Below, piece by piece: positions 8,648 through 17,042 of a stretch of 64,000 nucleotides of DNA. The DNA is from an uncultured Rhodospirillales bacterium (GTDB lineage Bacteria > Pseudomonadota > Alphaproteobacteria > CACIAM-22H2): contig CALANV010000034.1 in the NCBI GenBank assembly GCA_937926175.1, forward strand, positions 61,657 through 125,656, read 5' to 3'. The notes under the pieces were generated by a model, which saw nothing but the letters and a program-made list of their open reading frames with translations, did not search any database and was not told where the DNA came from. Numbering within the stretch: the first letter of the stretch is position 1; the number at the start of each line of letters is the position of its first letter. Both the position numbers and the translations under genes were made by a program.

Positions 8648-9595
8648 ATGCACGCCATCACGCCCCCGCAAAAGATCCTGAAGCAGCAGACCTTGAAGAC
8701 GTCGATCAGTTGCAGCGGCACCGGTCTGCACTCGGGCGTGAAGGTATCCATGACGCTGCACCCTGCCCCTCCTGGGACGGGCATCGTCTTCCGCCGTACC
8801 GACATTCGCGGCGCCGGCGCAGAAATTCCGGCACGGTGGGATCACGTCATCGACACGCGTCTGTGCACCGCGATCGGCACCGCTGAAGGCGTGCGCGTCG
8901 GCACGGTCGAACACCTGATGGCGGCGCTGTACGGCAGCCGTATCGACAATGCGATCATCGAAATCAACGGGCCAGAAGTGCCGGTCATGGACGGCAGCGC
9001 CGAGCCGTTCCTTTTTCTGGTCGAGTGTGCCGGCATCGTCGAACAGGACGCACCGCGACGGGCCATCGAAATCCTCAAGCCGGTCAGTGTCGGCGATGAG
9101 AACCGCGGCATCGTCCTCGAGCCGTCCGAAGGATTCTCGGCCGACTTCCAGATCGACTTCGAAAGCTCGTTCCTGCGCCCGCAGCGCATCCAACTGACGC
9201 TCGATCCCGACACCTTCCGCACCGAGGTGAGTCGCGCGCGGACATTCGGCTTCGAGCACGAGGTCGCCTATCTGCGGGCGAACGGTCTGGCACGTGGCGG
9301 CTCGCTCGACAACGCCGTCGTGATCGGCGCCGACCGTATCCTCAACAAGGACGGACTGCGGTTTCAGAACGAATTCGTCCGCCACAAGATTCTCGACTGC
9401 GTCGGCGACCTCTACATGGCAGGCGCGCCGATCATCGGGCACGTGCATTGCGTCCGTTCAGGCCATCGGCACAACAACCTGCTGCTGCGGACCCTGTTCG
9501 CGCAGCCGGACGCCTGGCGCTACGTCGACATGACGCCGGCGCATCAGATCGGCCGCCTGCCAGCCGCCGGGATCCGTGCCGCCGCCGGCGATTAG
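8648..9595 (+). CDS. lpxC: LpxC, UDP-3-O-acyl-GlcNAc deacetylase
   Basis: Zinc deacetylase performing the committed step of lipid A synthesis in the cytoplasm. The zinc/catalytic segments are present: VEHLMAALYG (Glu-His pair), HKILDCVGDLYMAG (His and Asp ligands) and SGHRHNN (general-acid His). The ATG at 8648 gives 315 residues, the usual length. The frame is open 23 codons further upstream, but that stretch does not look like LpxC. LpxC directly after ftsZ is the standard order in proteobacteria. Confidence 0.96.
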   Translation: MHAITPPQKILKQQTLKTSISCSGTGLHSGVKVSMTLHPAPPGTGIVFRRTDIRGAGAEIPARWDHVIDTRLCTAIGTAEGVRVGTVEHLMAALYGSRIDNAIIEINGPEVPVMDGSAEPFLFLVECAGIVEQDAPRRAIEILKPVSVGDENRGIVLEPSEGFSADFQIDFESSFLRPQRIQLTLDPDTFRTEVSRARTFGFEHEVAYLRANGLARGGSLDNAVVIGADRILNKDGLRFQNEFVRHKILDCVGDLYMAGAPIIGHVHCVRSGHRHNNLLLRTLFAQPDAWRYVDMTPAHQIGRLPAAGIRAAAGD

Positions 9596-9724
9596 CCGGG
9601 CCACGTTCTCCGACCCCGACCGCGGCTGACCCGCGACGCGACCGGCATCGGATTGCCGGCCGCCGGGCACGTCCTGGAAAAAGTGACCACCCCGGCACGT
9701 TCTGATATGTCGAGGTGGTATTCG

Positions 9725-10066
9725 ATGCGCCGAAGCTTGGCCGTTCTCCTTGTGTCCGGCACGATCGTTGTTGCCGCCTGCACGCCGCTGCAGTGGCAAC
9801 ACGCATCCTTTGGCACCGCGCCGACCGCCGGCGAGATCGACGAGTGCCAGCGCGCCGCCTATCTCGAGGCCCAGCGCCAGGCATTCTTTTATGAGCTGCA
9901 CCGGCCGCGCGTGCTCGTCGGCCGTGACGGCCGCTTCTATCCGGCGCCGTTGGGCTTCGAGCCCGGGAGTACATACTTTCTGGAGCGCGACCTGTTCGAC
10001 TATTGCATGCGAGCCAAGGGCTTCCGGCTGGTGCCGGTCAGACCCGCCGACCGACCCGCGACGTGA
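9725..10066 (+). CDS. Small lipoprotein of unknown function
   Basis: A 113-residue protein with a lipoprotein signal: basic start MRRS, a hydrophobic stretch, then the lipobox VAAC at residues about 17-20. The mature part is soluble, with two further cysteines (ECQRAAY, DYCMRAKGF) that could form a disulfide in the periplasm. I do not recognise a named family. The start at 9725 is preferred because GAGGTGG lies at 9713-9719 and it places the signal at the N-terminus. It lies between lpxC and bamD, so an envelope role is plausible but unproven. Confidence 0.75.
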   Translation: MRRSLAVLLVSGTIVVAACTPLQWQHASFGTAPTAGEIDECQRAAYLEAQRQAFFYELHRPRVLVGRDGRFYPAPLGFEPGSTYFLERDLFDYCMRAKGFRLVPVRPADRPAT

Positions 10067-10170
10067 ACGGACGGCAGGCATCATGCCGGTCCGGCCGGCC
10101 ATGGGTACGGCCGGTCCCAGGCGCCTTCGGCCCGCTATGAAATTGCGCCGTTTTCTGTATATTCCGCCGC

Positions 10171-10986
10171 ATGAACGTGTCTGTTTCCTTCCGCTCTCTT
10201 TCCTGTGTCGCTGCCCTCGCCGTCATGCTGACGGCTTGTGCGGGCAAGAAGGAAGACGAGTATGTCGAGCGTCCCGTCGAGGACATCTACAACAGTGCCG
10301 TCGACGCCCTGCTCGATCAGCGCTACGCGACCGCGGCCCGGGAATTCGACGAAGTCGAACGGCAGCACCCCTATTCCGTCTGGGCCACCAAGGCGCAGCT
10401 GATGGCGGCCTACGCGCATTACCAGAACAACCGCTACGACGACGCGATCGTCGCGCTCGATCGCTTCATCCAGCTGCACCCGTCCAATCGGGACGCTCCA
10501 TACGCGTACTACCTGAAGGCTCTGTGTTATTACGAGCAGATCTCGGACGTTCAGCGCGACGCAAAGATGACCGAACTCGCGCTGCGGGCGCTCGAGGAGG
10601 TCGTGCGGCGCTTCCCCGACACGGCCTATGCGCGCGATGCCAGGCTCAAGATCGACCTGACCTATGACCATCTTGCCGGAAAGGAAATGGAGGTCGGCCG
10701 TTTCTATCTGAAGCGCGGCCACTACATCGGCGCCATGAACCGATTCAAGCTCGTGGTCGACAAGTATCAGACCACGAGCCACGTGCCCGAGGCGTTGCAT
10801 CGTCTCGTCGAATGCTATCTCGCGCTCGGTCTTACCGAAGAAGCGCGCAAGGTTGCCGCCGTCCTCGGGCACAATTTCCCGGGCAGCGAGTGGTACAAAG
10901 ACACCTACTACCTCGTCGAAACGGGCAAGCTGCCCGATACCGAGGAGCCGGGTTTCATCGCGCGCGCGTTGCGTTCGATCTTCTAG
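10171..10986 (+). CDS. bamD: BamD, outer-membrane assembly lipoprotein
   Basis: Essential lipoprotein of the BAM complex that inserts beta-barrel proteins in the outer membrane. The 271-residue protein has a signal peptide ending in the lipobox LTAC, then TPR-like helices with characteristic segments: YNSAVDALLDQRYATAA, EVERQHPYSVWATKAQLM, HYQNNRYDDAI and RGHYIGAMNRFKLVV. Length and segment order match BamD (YfiO/ComL). Position between lpxC and recN is common in Alphaproteobacteria. Confidence 0.95.
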   Translation: MNVSVSFRSLSCVAALAVMLTACAGKKEDEYVERPVEDIYNSAVDALLDQRYATAAREFDEVERQHPYSVWATKAQLMAAYAHYQNNRYDDAIVALDRFIQLHPSNRDAPYAYYLKALCYYEQISDVQRDAKMTELALRALEEVVRRFPDTAYARDARLKIDLTYDHLAGKEMEVGRFYLKRGHYIGAMNRFKLVVDKYQTTSHVPEALHRLVECYLALGLTEEARKVAAVLGHNFPGSEWYKDTYYLVETGKLPDTEEPGFIARALRSIF

Positions 10987-11169
10987 CCGCGGCGGAAGGC
11001 AACCCACGGGGACAGCCCCCCGGCCGCCCTGGATTTCTGGAGGAACCGGCAGACCGTAACGGGGCGCGAACGAATCACCATACCCCGCATATCGCCCAAG
11101 CGCCGGGTCCGACGACAAGGCCCCGTCACGATTGCCGACGGCCGCGCGGAATGAGTCCGTGCGCCCAGG

Positions 11170-11197
11170 TTCAAACTCGGGCCGGCTGGTGTATAAA
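11170..11197 (+). promoter_or_regulatory. Candidate sigma-70 promoter for recN
   Basis: TTCAAA at 11170-11175 and TATAAA at 11192-11197 are separated by 16 bp and lie just ahead of the recN start, giving a leader of about 27 nt. I looked for an alphaproteobacterial LexA box (GAAC-N7-GAAC or GTTC-N7-GTTC) in the 10987-11230 gap and did not find a convincing one. Confidence 0.35.
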
Positions 11198-11230
11198 GTC
11201 AGCTGGATCCGAGTCTTTCCGAATCACTCG

Positions 11231-12943
11231 ATGCTCCAGGGTCTTGCCATCCGCGACATTGTGCTGATCGACCGTCTCGACTTGACGTTCGAGAACGGCC
11301 TATCGGTGCTGACCGGCGAGACGGGCGCGGGCAAGTCGATTCTGCTCGATGCACTGGGCCTTGCGCTCGGTGCGAGAGCCGATACCGGCCTCATCCGCAA
11401 GGGCGCCACGGCGGCGACGGTCACCGCAAGTTTCGAGCCCGGCCCCAGACATGCCGCCCGAATGCTGCTCGCCGAGCACGGGTTCGAAGCGGAAGGGCCG
11501 ATCATCCTGCGCCGTACGCTGACGGCGGACGGCCGAAGCCGCGCCTTCATAAACGACCAGCCGGCATCGGTCGGCCTTCTGCGCCAGGTCGGCGAACTGC
11601 TAGTCGAAATTCACGGCCAGTTCGAGAATCAGGGCCTGCTCGATGCCGCGACGCATTTGGCGGCGCTCGATGCGTTCGGCGGCCTGACGGCTGATGCGCG
11701 GAAAGTCGGCGAACTGTATGCGGCATGGCGTACCGCGAACGACGCCGAACTCGCGGCGCGCGAAGAGGCAGCACGCAGCGCTCAGGACGCGGAATTTCTG
11801 CGCCACGCGCTCGACGAGATCGATGCGCTCAACCCGAAACCGGGCGAAGAAGCCGAACTGGCGTCGCAGCGGGCCCTCCTCAGCGCGCGCGAAAAGGTCA
11901 TCGATGCCCTCAATGCTGCACTGTCCGAGCTCGGCGCGCACAAGGGCGTCGAGGCCTGCCTCCGCACGGCGGCACGGCATCTGGAACGTGCTGCGGCGCA
12001 GATGGCCGGACGTCTCGACGGCGCGATCGCGTCGCTTGAGCGTGCAACCGCGGAGGTGGTCGAAGCAATCGCACAGATCCAGCACGTCGGCGCCTCGCTC
12101 GATCTCAACCCGCGGGCGCTCGAGCGCGCGGAGGAGCGATTGTTCGCACTGCGGGCGCTCGCGCGAAAGCACCGCGTGGAGGTCGACGCACTTCCCTCTC
12201 TCCGCGCGGATATCGCCCGGCGCCTGTCCGCCATCGATGACCGCGAAGGCCATCTCGCCAAGCTGGCCAAGGCGACGGCCGATGCCCGCAACGCCTATGT
12301 CGCTGCCGCCGAAAGTCTGAGCCAAGCGCGCAGGGCGGCCGCCGAGCGGCTTGATCGCGCCATTGCACGCGAGCTGCCGCCCCTCAAGCTCGAGAAGGCC
12401 CGTTTCCGTACCCGCATCGAACCGCTCACCGAAAGCGCGTGGGGACCGGACGGCATTGACCGCGTCGTGTTCGAAGTCGCAACCAACCCCGGGACCGATC
12501 CGGGCCCGCTCGACCGCATCGCTTCGGGTGGCGAGCTTGCGCGCTTCATGCTCGCGCTGAAGGTCGTGCTCGCCCGCTCCGCGTCGGCACCGACGCTGAT
12601 CTTCGACGAGGTCGATTCCGGTATCGGCGGCGCCGCCGCGGCCGCGGTGGGCGAGCGCCTCGCGCGGCTCGCGCGCGATGTCCAGGTGCTCGTCGTGACG
12701 CACTCGCCGCAGGTCGCCGCACGTGGTCAACACCATTGGCACGTCGCAAAGTCGTCCCGTGGCAACGCGACCGTGACGACCGTCACGGCGCTCGACCCCG
12801 AAGCGCGTCGCGAGGAAATCGCCCGAATGCTGTCGGGTGCGTCGGTCACCGCGGCCGCACGTGCTGCGGCAGACAGTCTCCTGCGTGGCGACGCCGCCGA
12901 AGGCGGCCCTGCCTCGAGCCGGAAAAAGATCGCACGCGCATGA
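11231..12943 (+). CDS. recN: RecN, SMC-like DNA repair protein
   Basis: SMC-family ATPase acting at double-strand breaks. The 570-residue protein starts MLQGLAIRDIVLID, has the Walker A segment GETGAGKSILLDAL, a coiled-coil centre, and the C-terminal half of the ATPase with the signature region IASGGELARFMLALK and Walker B LIFDEVDSGIGG. The ATG at 11231 is the only start that places the family N-terminus correctly; the open frame upstream is unrelated. The stop overlaps the ligA ATG (ATGA). Confidence 0.95.
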   Translation: MLQGLAIRDIVLIDRLDLTFENGLSVLTGETGAGKSILLDALGLALGARADTGLIRKGATAATVTASFEPGPRHAARMLLAEHGFEAEGPIILRRTLTADGRSRAFINDQPASVGLLRQVGELLVEIHGQFENQGLLDAATHLAALDAFGGLTADARKVGELYAAWRTANDAELAAREEAARSAQDAEFLRHALDEIDALNPKPGEEAELASQRALLSAREKVIDALNAALSELGAHKGVEACLRTAARHLERAAAQMAGRLDGAIASLERATAEVVEAIAQIQHVGASLDLNPRALERAEERLFALRALARKHRVEVDALPSLRADIARRLSAIDDREGHLAKLAKATADARNAYVAAAESLSQARRAAAERLDRAIARELPPLKLEKARFRTRIEPLTESAWGPDGIDRVVFEVATNPGTDPGPLDRIASGGELARFMLALKVVLARSASAPTLIFDEVDSGIGGAAAAAVGERLARLARDVQVLVVTHSPQVAARGQHHWHVAKSSRGNATVTTVTALDPEARREEIARMLSGASVTAAARAAADSLLRGDAAEGGPASSRKKIARA

Positions 12944-15033
12944 AGAAACTGGCCCAGATTCCGGTCGAGGAACTGACGCACGAGCAGGCGGAAGCGGAAC
13001 TGGCGCGGCTCGCTGCGGAAATCGCACATCATGATCGACTCTATTACCAGAAGGACGCGCCGGAGATTTCCGACGCCGAGTATGATGCGCTTCGCCGGCG
13101 CAACGCGGCGATCGAGGCACGGTTTCCGGACCTCATCCGACCTGACAGTCCTTCGTTGCGGGTTGGCGCGGCCCCGAGTGCCGCCTTCAGCAAGGTGCGC
13201 CATGCGTTGCCGATGCTGTCGCTCGACAACGCGTTTACCGAAGAAGACGTTCGCAGCTTCGCCGACCGGATCCGCCGGTTTCTCGGCTTGAAAGAGAACG
13301 CTCCGATCGAACTGGTCGCCGAACCGAAGATCGACGGACTGTCGATTTCACTGCGCTATGAAAACGGAAAGTTCGTCCTGGGCGCCACACGCGGCGACGG
13401 CGAAGTCGGTGAAGACGTCACTGCAAATCTCAGGACCGTTGATCAGGTTCCCGCTTACCTGAAGGGGCGGTGGATTCCGGCCGTTCTCGAAGTGCGGGGC
13501 GAGATCTACATGCAGCGCGGCGATTTCTTGCGCCTGAATGAGCGCCGCGCCGCCGCCGGCGAGCCGCTGTTCGCGAATCCGCGCAACGCTGCGGCCGGAT
13601 CGTTGCGTCAGCTCGACCCCTCGATTACGGCGACTCGACCGCTGTGTTTCTTCGCCTATGCGCTCGGGCAGGTCAGCGAGACGGTGGCGCGGAGCCATTG
13701 GGAGCTGCTCCAGCAGCTGCGCGACTGGGGCTTTCCCGTCAACCCGCTGTCAAGGCTTTGCGCCGATGTCGATGCGGCGTTGGCCGTATATCGCGAGATC
13801 GCCGATCACCGCGCGAGCCTGCGCTATGACATCGATGGCGTCGTCTACAAGGTGAACCGGTTCGACTGGCAAGAGCGCCTCGGCACCGTCAGCCGTGCGC
13901 CGCGCTGGGCGATCGCACACAAATTCCCGGCCGAGCAGGTGCGCACGGTGCTGAAGGACATCACGATCCAGGTCGGCCGGACCGGCGTTCTGACGCCCGT
14001 CGCGGAACTGGAGCCCGTGACCGTGGGCGGCGTCGTCGTCTCTCGCGCGACGCTCCACAACGAGGACGAGATCAAGCGGAAGGATATCCGCATCGGCGAC
14101 ACGGTGATCGTGCAGCGCGCGGGCGATGTCATTCCGCAGATCGTCGGCGTCGTGATGTCGGAACGGCCCAAAAATGCGGAGCCGTTCCGTTTTCCCGATC
14201 ACTGCCCGGTTTGCGGTTCCCAGGCCGTGCGGATCGATGGGGAGGCGGCCCGACGTTGCACGGGCGGACTGATCTGCCCGGCCCAGGTGACCGAGCGTCT
14301 AAGGCACTTCGTGTCCCGCAACGCTTTCGATATCGAGGGGCTCGGTGAGAAACATATCGAGGCCTTCTATCGCGATGGCTTCATTCGCACCCCCGGCGAT
14401 ATCTTCCGCCTGAGGCAACACGCGGCCGCGATCGAAGCGCGCGAAGGCTGGGGCAAGCGGTCGGTCGAGCGCCTGCTCAAAGCAATCGAATCGCGGCGCC
14501 GAATTCCCCTCGACCGTTTCATTTTCGCCCTCGGCATCCGTCAAGTCGGCGAGGCGACGGCCAGGCTTCTTGCCCGCCATTACCGCAGCCTCGCACAATG
14601 GCGGCGAGCCATGGAGGAAGCGGCGAAGGATCCCGACGGCGATGCGGCGCACGAACTGGACGCGATCAGCCAGATCGGGCCATCGGTGGCCGCCGATATT
14701 CTCGCCTTCTTCGCCGAGCCGCATAACCGTGAGATGCTCGATGACCTCGAACGCGAGGTCGATGTCGAAGAACTGACCGTGCAGGCACGCACGGCAAATT
14801 CGCCGGTCGCCGGAAAAACCGTCGTCTTCACGGGGGCGCTCGAGACCATGACGCGGGCGGAAGCGAAGGCGCGGGCCGAAGCGCTGGGGTGCAACGTCAC
14901 CGAGTCCGTGTCGAAGAAAACGGATTATGTCGTGGTCGGCAGTGATCCGGGCTCAAAGGCGACGAAGGCCAAGGCGCTCGGCGTCCGGATACTTTCCGAA
15001 CAGGAATGGCTGAAGCTGATCGGGAACGGTTGA
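12940..15033 (+). CDS. ligA: LigA, NAD+-dependent DNA ligase
   Basis: Seals nicks during replication and repair using NAD+. Domains in order: N-terminal NMN-binding domain Ia (YYQKDAPEISDAEYD), adenylation domain with the nucleophile lysine in EPKIDGLS, OB fold, a four-Cys zinc finger (CPVCG ... CTGGLICPAQ), helix-hairpin-helix region and a C-terminal BRCT domain starting GKTVVFTGALETMTR. The 697 residues are normal for the family. The ATG at 12940 overlaps the recN stop. Confidence 0.96.
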   Translation: MKKLAQIPVEELTHEQAEAELARLAAEIAHHDRLYYQKDAPEISDAEYDALRRRNAAIEARFPDLIRPDSPSLRVGAAPSAAFSKVRHALPMLSLDNAFTEEDVRSFADRIRRFLGLKENAPIELVAEPKIDGLSISLRYENGKFVLGATRGDGEVGEDVTANLRTVDQVPAYLKGRWIPAVLEVRGEIYMQRGDFLRLNERRAAAGEPLFANPRNAAAGSLRQLDPSITATRPLCFFAYALGQVSETVARSHWELLQQLRDWGFPVNPLSRLCADVDAALAVYREIADHRASLRYDIDGVVYKVNRFDWQERLGTVSRAPRWAIAHKFPAEQVRTVLKDITIQVGRTGVLTPVAELEPVTVGGVVVSRATLHNEDEIKRKDIRIGDTVIVQRAGDVIPQIVGVVMSERPKNAEPFRFPDHCPVCGSQAVRIDGEAARRCTGGLICPAQVTERLRHFVSRNAFDIEGLGEKHIEAFYRDGFIRTPGDIFRLRQHAAAIEAREGWGKRSVERLLKAIESRRRIPLDRFIFALGIRQVGEATARLLARHYRSLAQWRRAMEEAAKDPDGDAAHELDAISQIGPSVAADILAFFAEPHNREMLDDLEREVDVEELTVQARTANSPVAGKTVVFTGALETMTRAEAKARAEALGCNVTESVSKKTDYVVVGSDPGSKATKAKALGVRILSEQEWLKLIGNG

Positions 15034-15118
15034 GCCCGGGCCCGCGCCCGATTGAAAACGATTCCCATCTCCGAATGGAGTTTTGATCCGGCGGCACACT
15101 TGAGTTTGACTCGCAGGC

Positions 15119-15346
15119 ATGCGCCGGTATCGCCGTTTCGCCTACCTCTTCGTCGTTGCGGCGGTCGCGGGTTGTGCGACCGCACCGGTTCCCCGATCTG
15201 CATCGGATCCGCCGGCAGCGGAGGCCACGGCGCCTGCTGAAGGTCGGCGGTCCCCGCCGGTGCGCGTGAAGGACGCCGTCGGCGTCGGTGCGGCTGTCGT
15301 GGGCGCCATCCTGAGCCTGTTCTCGGTGGTTATCGTCATCCGCTGA
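15119..15346 (+). CDS. Small lipoprotein with hydrophobic C-terminus
   Basis: A 75-residue predicted lipoprotein: MRRYRRFAYLFVV, lipobox VAGC, an Ala/Pro-rich middle and a C-terminal hydrophobic segment (VGAAVVGAILSLFSVVIVIR) that could be a membrane helix. No family recognised. It follows ligA by 85 bp on the same strand. The clean lipobox and the basic-hydrophobic start support that it is real, but the short length leaves doubt. Confidence 0.6.
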   Translation: MRRYRRFAYLFVVAAVAGCATAPVPRSASDPPAAEATAPAEGRRSPPVRVKDAVGVGAAVVGAILSLFSVVIVIR

Positions 15347-15609
15347 TCCATGAATCCGCGGCCAACGTTCATCCGGCAACGCCCGACCGGTTGCGTGCGC
15401 CTGCCGCTCCACTCGTCCGGGCTGTGACCGAAACGGGAATTTCCGTCACAAAACGATCTCTTGGCCTCTTGTGCCCCACGGCGGAAACTTACTCTTGCAC
15501 ATTGGCACCGCAGTGCGCTTTGTGCCGCATTGGATCGGCCGCACCCCGCCCACATCCGATGCGCGAGAGAGTTCGGCGGAGTCAGCCTCCCTCCTACTCT
15601 TCTCGGTTC
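15347..15609 (+). other. Gene-free stretch, possible structured RNA
   Basis: No convincing protein gene is seen between the small lipoprotein and the terminator at 15610. The stretch contains a 9-bp stem (GCATTGGAT at 15527-15535 with ATCCGATGC at 15554-15562, one G-U pair) and a GGCAC/GTGCC stem just before it, and it ends in a strong rho-independent terminator. This is compatible with an unannotated small RNA or a long 3' UTR. I could not match it to 6S, SRP RNA, tmRNA or RNase P RNA. Confidence 0.3.
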
Positions 15610-15653
15610 AAGGCGCGGCTCGCCCCACCTTCGGGCCGCGCCTTTTCTCTTTT
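15610..15653 (+). terminator. Rho-independent terminator
   Basis: A perfect 10-bp stem, AAGGCGCGGC (15610-15619) with GCCGCGCCTT (15635-15644), is followed by TTCTCTTTT. It is oriented to stop rightward transcription, 264 bp after the nearest rightward gene. The gene on its right reads leftward and ends at 15677, so the hairpin could also serve that transcript. Confidence 0.75.
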
Positions 15654-15676
15654 GAGCATGGGATCAGCAGACGGCC

Positions 15677-16465
15677 CTATCGGTCTACGGCCGCGGTCGC
15701 CAGCTCACGCAGACTCTGCCGAAGGTAGAGAACCAGCTCGGGCGTAATCGGATTGTCGGCGACAATGTTGACGCGCACCCCCTTGTGCCGGGCAAATGCC
15801 GCTATTGCCGTCCGGGTCCGGCGGCCGAGTACGCCGTCGACGCCGCCGGCCTCGTAGCCGAGCTCGGTGAGCGCGAATTGAACGAAACGGACCAGGGGTT
15901 GGTCCGGATCGGCCGTGCTGCGCCGCGGTGCCCAGTGGACCGCAGCGCGCTCTGCAGGCATCCTCTCCTCGCGAATCATGCGCCCGGCGAGCGCTGCGCG
16001 GCTTCTGGCGGCGCGCTCATGTCCCGAAGCTCCGGCAATCGTCAGCCATTTGTAGGATTCGATCAGGTTGGGCGCGATGCCCTCGCCGATCGCATACGCC
16101 AAGCCGAGCTGATATTGTGCCTCGACATGGCCCTGCTCGGCGGCGCGGCCATACCAGAGCACGGCCCAGGCGGGCTCACGCTGCACGCCGCGCCCCAAGG
16201 CGTAGGCCCGTCCAAGCTCGAATTGTGCGTCGGCGTGCCCCGTGCCGGCCGCGCGCGCCAGTAGTCTTACCGCCTGATATTCGTCCGCCTCGACGCCGTC
16301 GCCGTCCAGGTAGCGAAGCGCCAGGCGGTAGTCGGCGTCGGCGGCGTGCCCGACCACCGAGTCGATGGCCGGAGGCGACGACACGGCCGGAGCCCGCAGA
16401 CAACCTGCCAATGGGATGTCCAAAGCCGCGATCAGTATCGCGATAGATCGGCGGGGCGGCTTCAT
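15677..16465 (-). CDS. Sel1-repeat lipoprotein with peptidoglycan-binding-like C-terminus
   Basis: A 262-residue predicted lipoprotein (signal ending in the lipobox LAGC at about residue 22). It carries Sel1-type repeats, for example DAQFELGRAYALGRGVQREP and VEAQYQLGLAYAIGEGI, and a C-terminal segment (FALTELGYEAGGVDGVLGRR, then TAIAAF) that resembles a PG_binding_1 repeat. Such proteins usually act as periplasmic scaffolds near the cell wall; the partner here is unknown. The ATG at 16465 is chosen because the 30 residues upstream in the frame are not signal-like. Confidence 0.8.
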   Translation of the reverse strand: MKPPRRSIAILIAALDIPLAGCLRAPAVSSPPAIDSVVGHAADADYRLALRYLDGDGVEADEYQAVRLLARAAGTGHADAQFELGRAYALGRGVQREPAWAVLWYGRAAEQGHVEAQYQLGLAYAIGEGIAPNLIESYKWLTIAGASGHERAARSRAALAGRMIREERMPAERAAVHWAPRRSTADPDQPLVRFVQFALTELGYEAGGVDGVLGRRTRTAIAAFARHKGVRVNIVADNPITPELVLYLRQSLRELATAAVDR

Positions 16466-16707
16466 CTCGGCTCGGTTGTCCGGCGGCTGTTTTGCTCCTG
16501 GGCCATGGCTCGCGACCGCGGGTCGCGGACGTGAGCGACGTTGCAGCCGACGCAATTGCCGGCCACCCGTTACTCTTACGCCGGATATTCACGTCGTGAA
16601 ACGACGCCGACGGGCGCGGCGCCTACTCGCCAAGGTAATGTCCCGGATCGTCCGAATTGCCCCGGGACGGCGCCCATGCCTACCCTAAGTATACGATGGG
16701 GGTGTTC

Positions 16708-17031
16708 ATGATGTCGGAGAACTCGGTAGCGACGGAGGGCGTGTTTGCGCTCGAGAGGGATGGTCGGACGACACTCGTGCACGCGTTCATGGGCGGCGAC
16801 TATCTGCTCGAGGACATCGTCGAATTCTTCCAGCTGGGCCGGCTCGAACCCGGGGCAGACGATCGGGCCCCGCTTCTCGTGCTGACGATGAAGGACATCG
16901 AGCAGTTGCGGATTTTCGCCAACGGCTTCTCGTTCGATTACGACGAGGGCTTCATCGAGATGTGCCTCGACATCCACCGTTTCGCGATCGCGAATCCGGC
17001 CGAGCGCTATTCGTTCATCGCAAACTTCTGA
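16708..17031 (+). CDS. Conserved-looking hypothetical protein
   Basis: A 107-residue acidic soluble protein (MMSENSVATEGVFALER ... ERYSFIANF) with no membrane segment or motif that I recognise. The start at 16708 (or the adjacent ATG at 16711) is preferred because GGGGG at 16698-16702 is a plausible ribosome binding site; the frame is open a little further upstream. It is isolated: the preceding gene is divergent and the following gene convergent. Codon use looks like the neighbours, so it is probably real. Confidence 0.65.
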   Translation: MMSENSVATEGVFALERDGRTTLVHAFMGGDYLLEDIVEFFQLGRLEPGADDRAPLLVLTMKDIEQLRIFANGFSFDYDEGFIEMCLDIHRFAIANPAERYSFIANF

Positions 17032-17042
17032 AGCGACGGCTT

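Noticed and set aside
10987..11230. LexA box upstream of recN
   Set aside because: Single GAAC and GTTC words occur, but none at the 7-base spacing needed for an alphaproteobacterial SOS box.
15420..15655. 6S RNA or SRP RNA in the gap before the Sel1 gene
   Set aside because: The expected conserved segments (the SRP GGAAGG/AGCAGCC tetraloop region, or the long open-bubble duplex of 6S) were not found. It is kept only as an unassigned RNA candidate.
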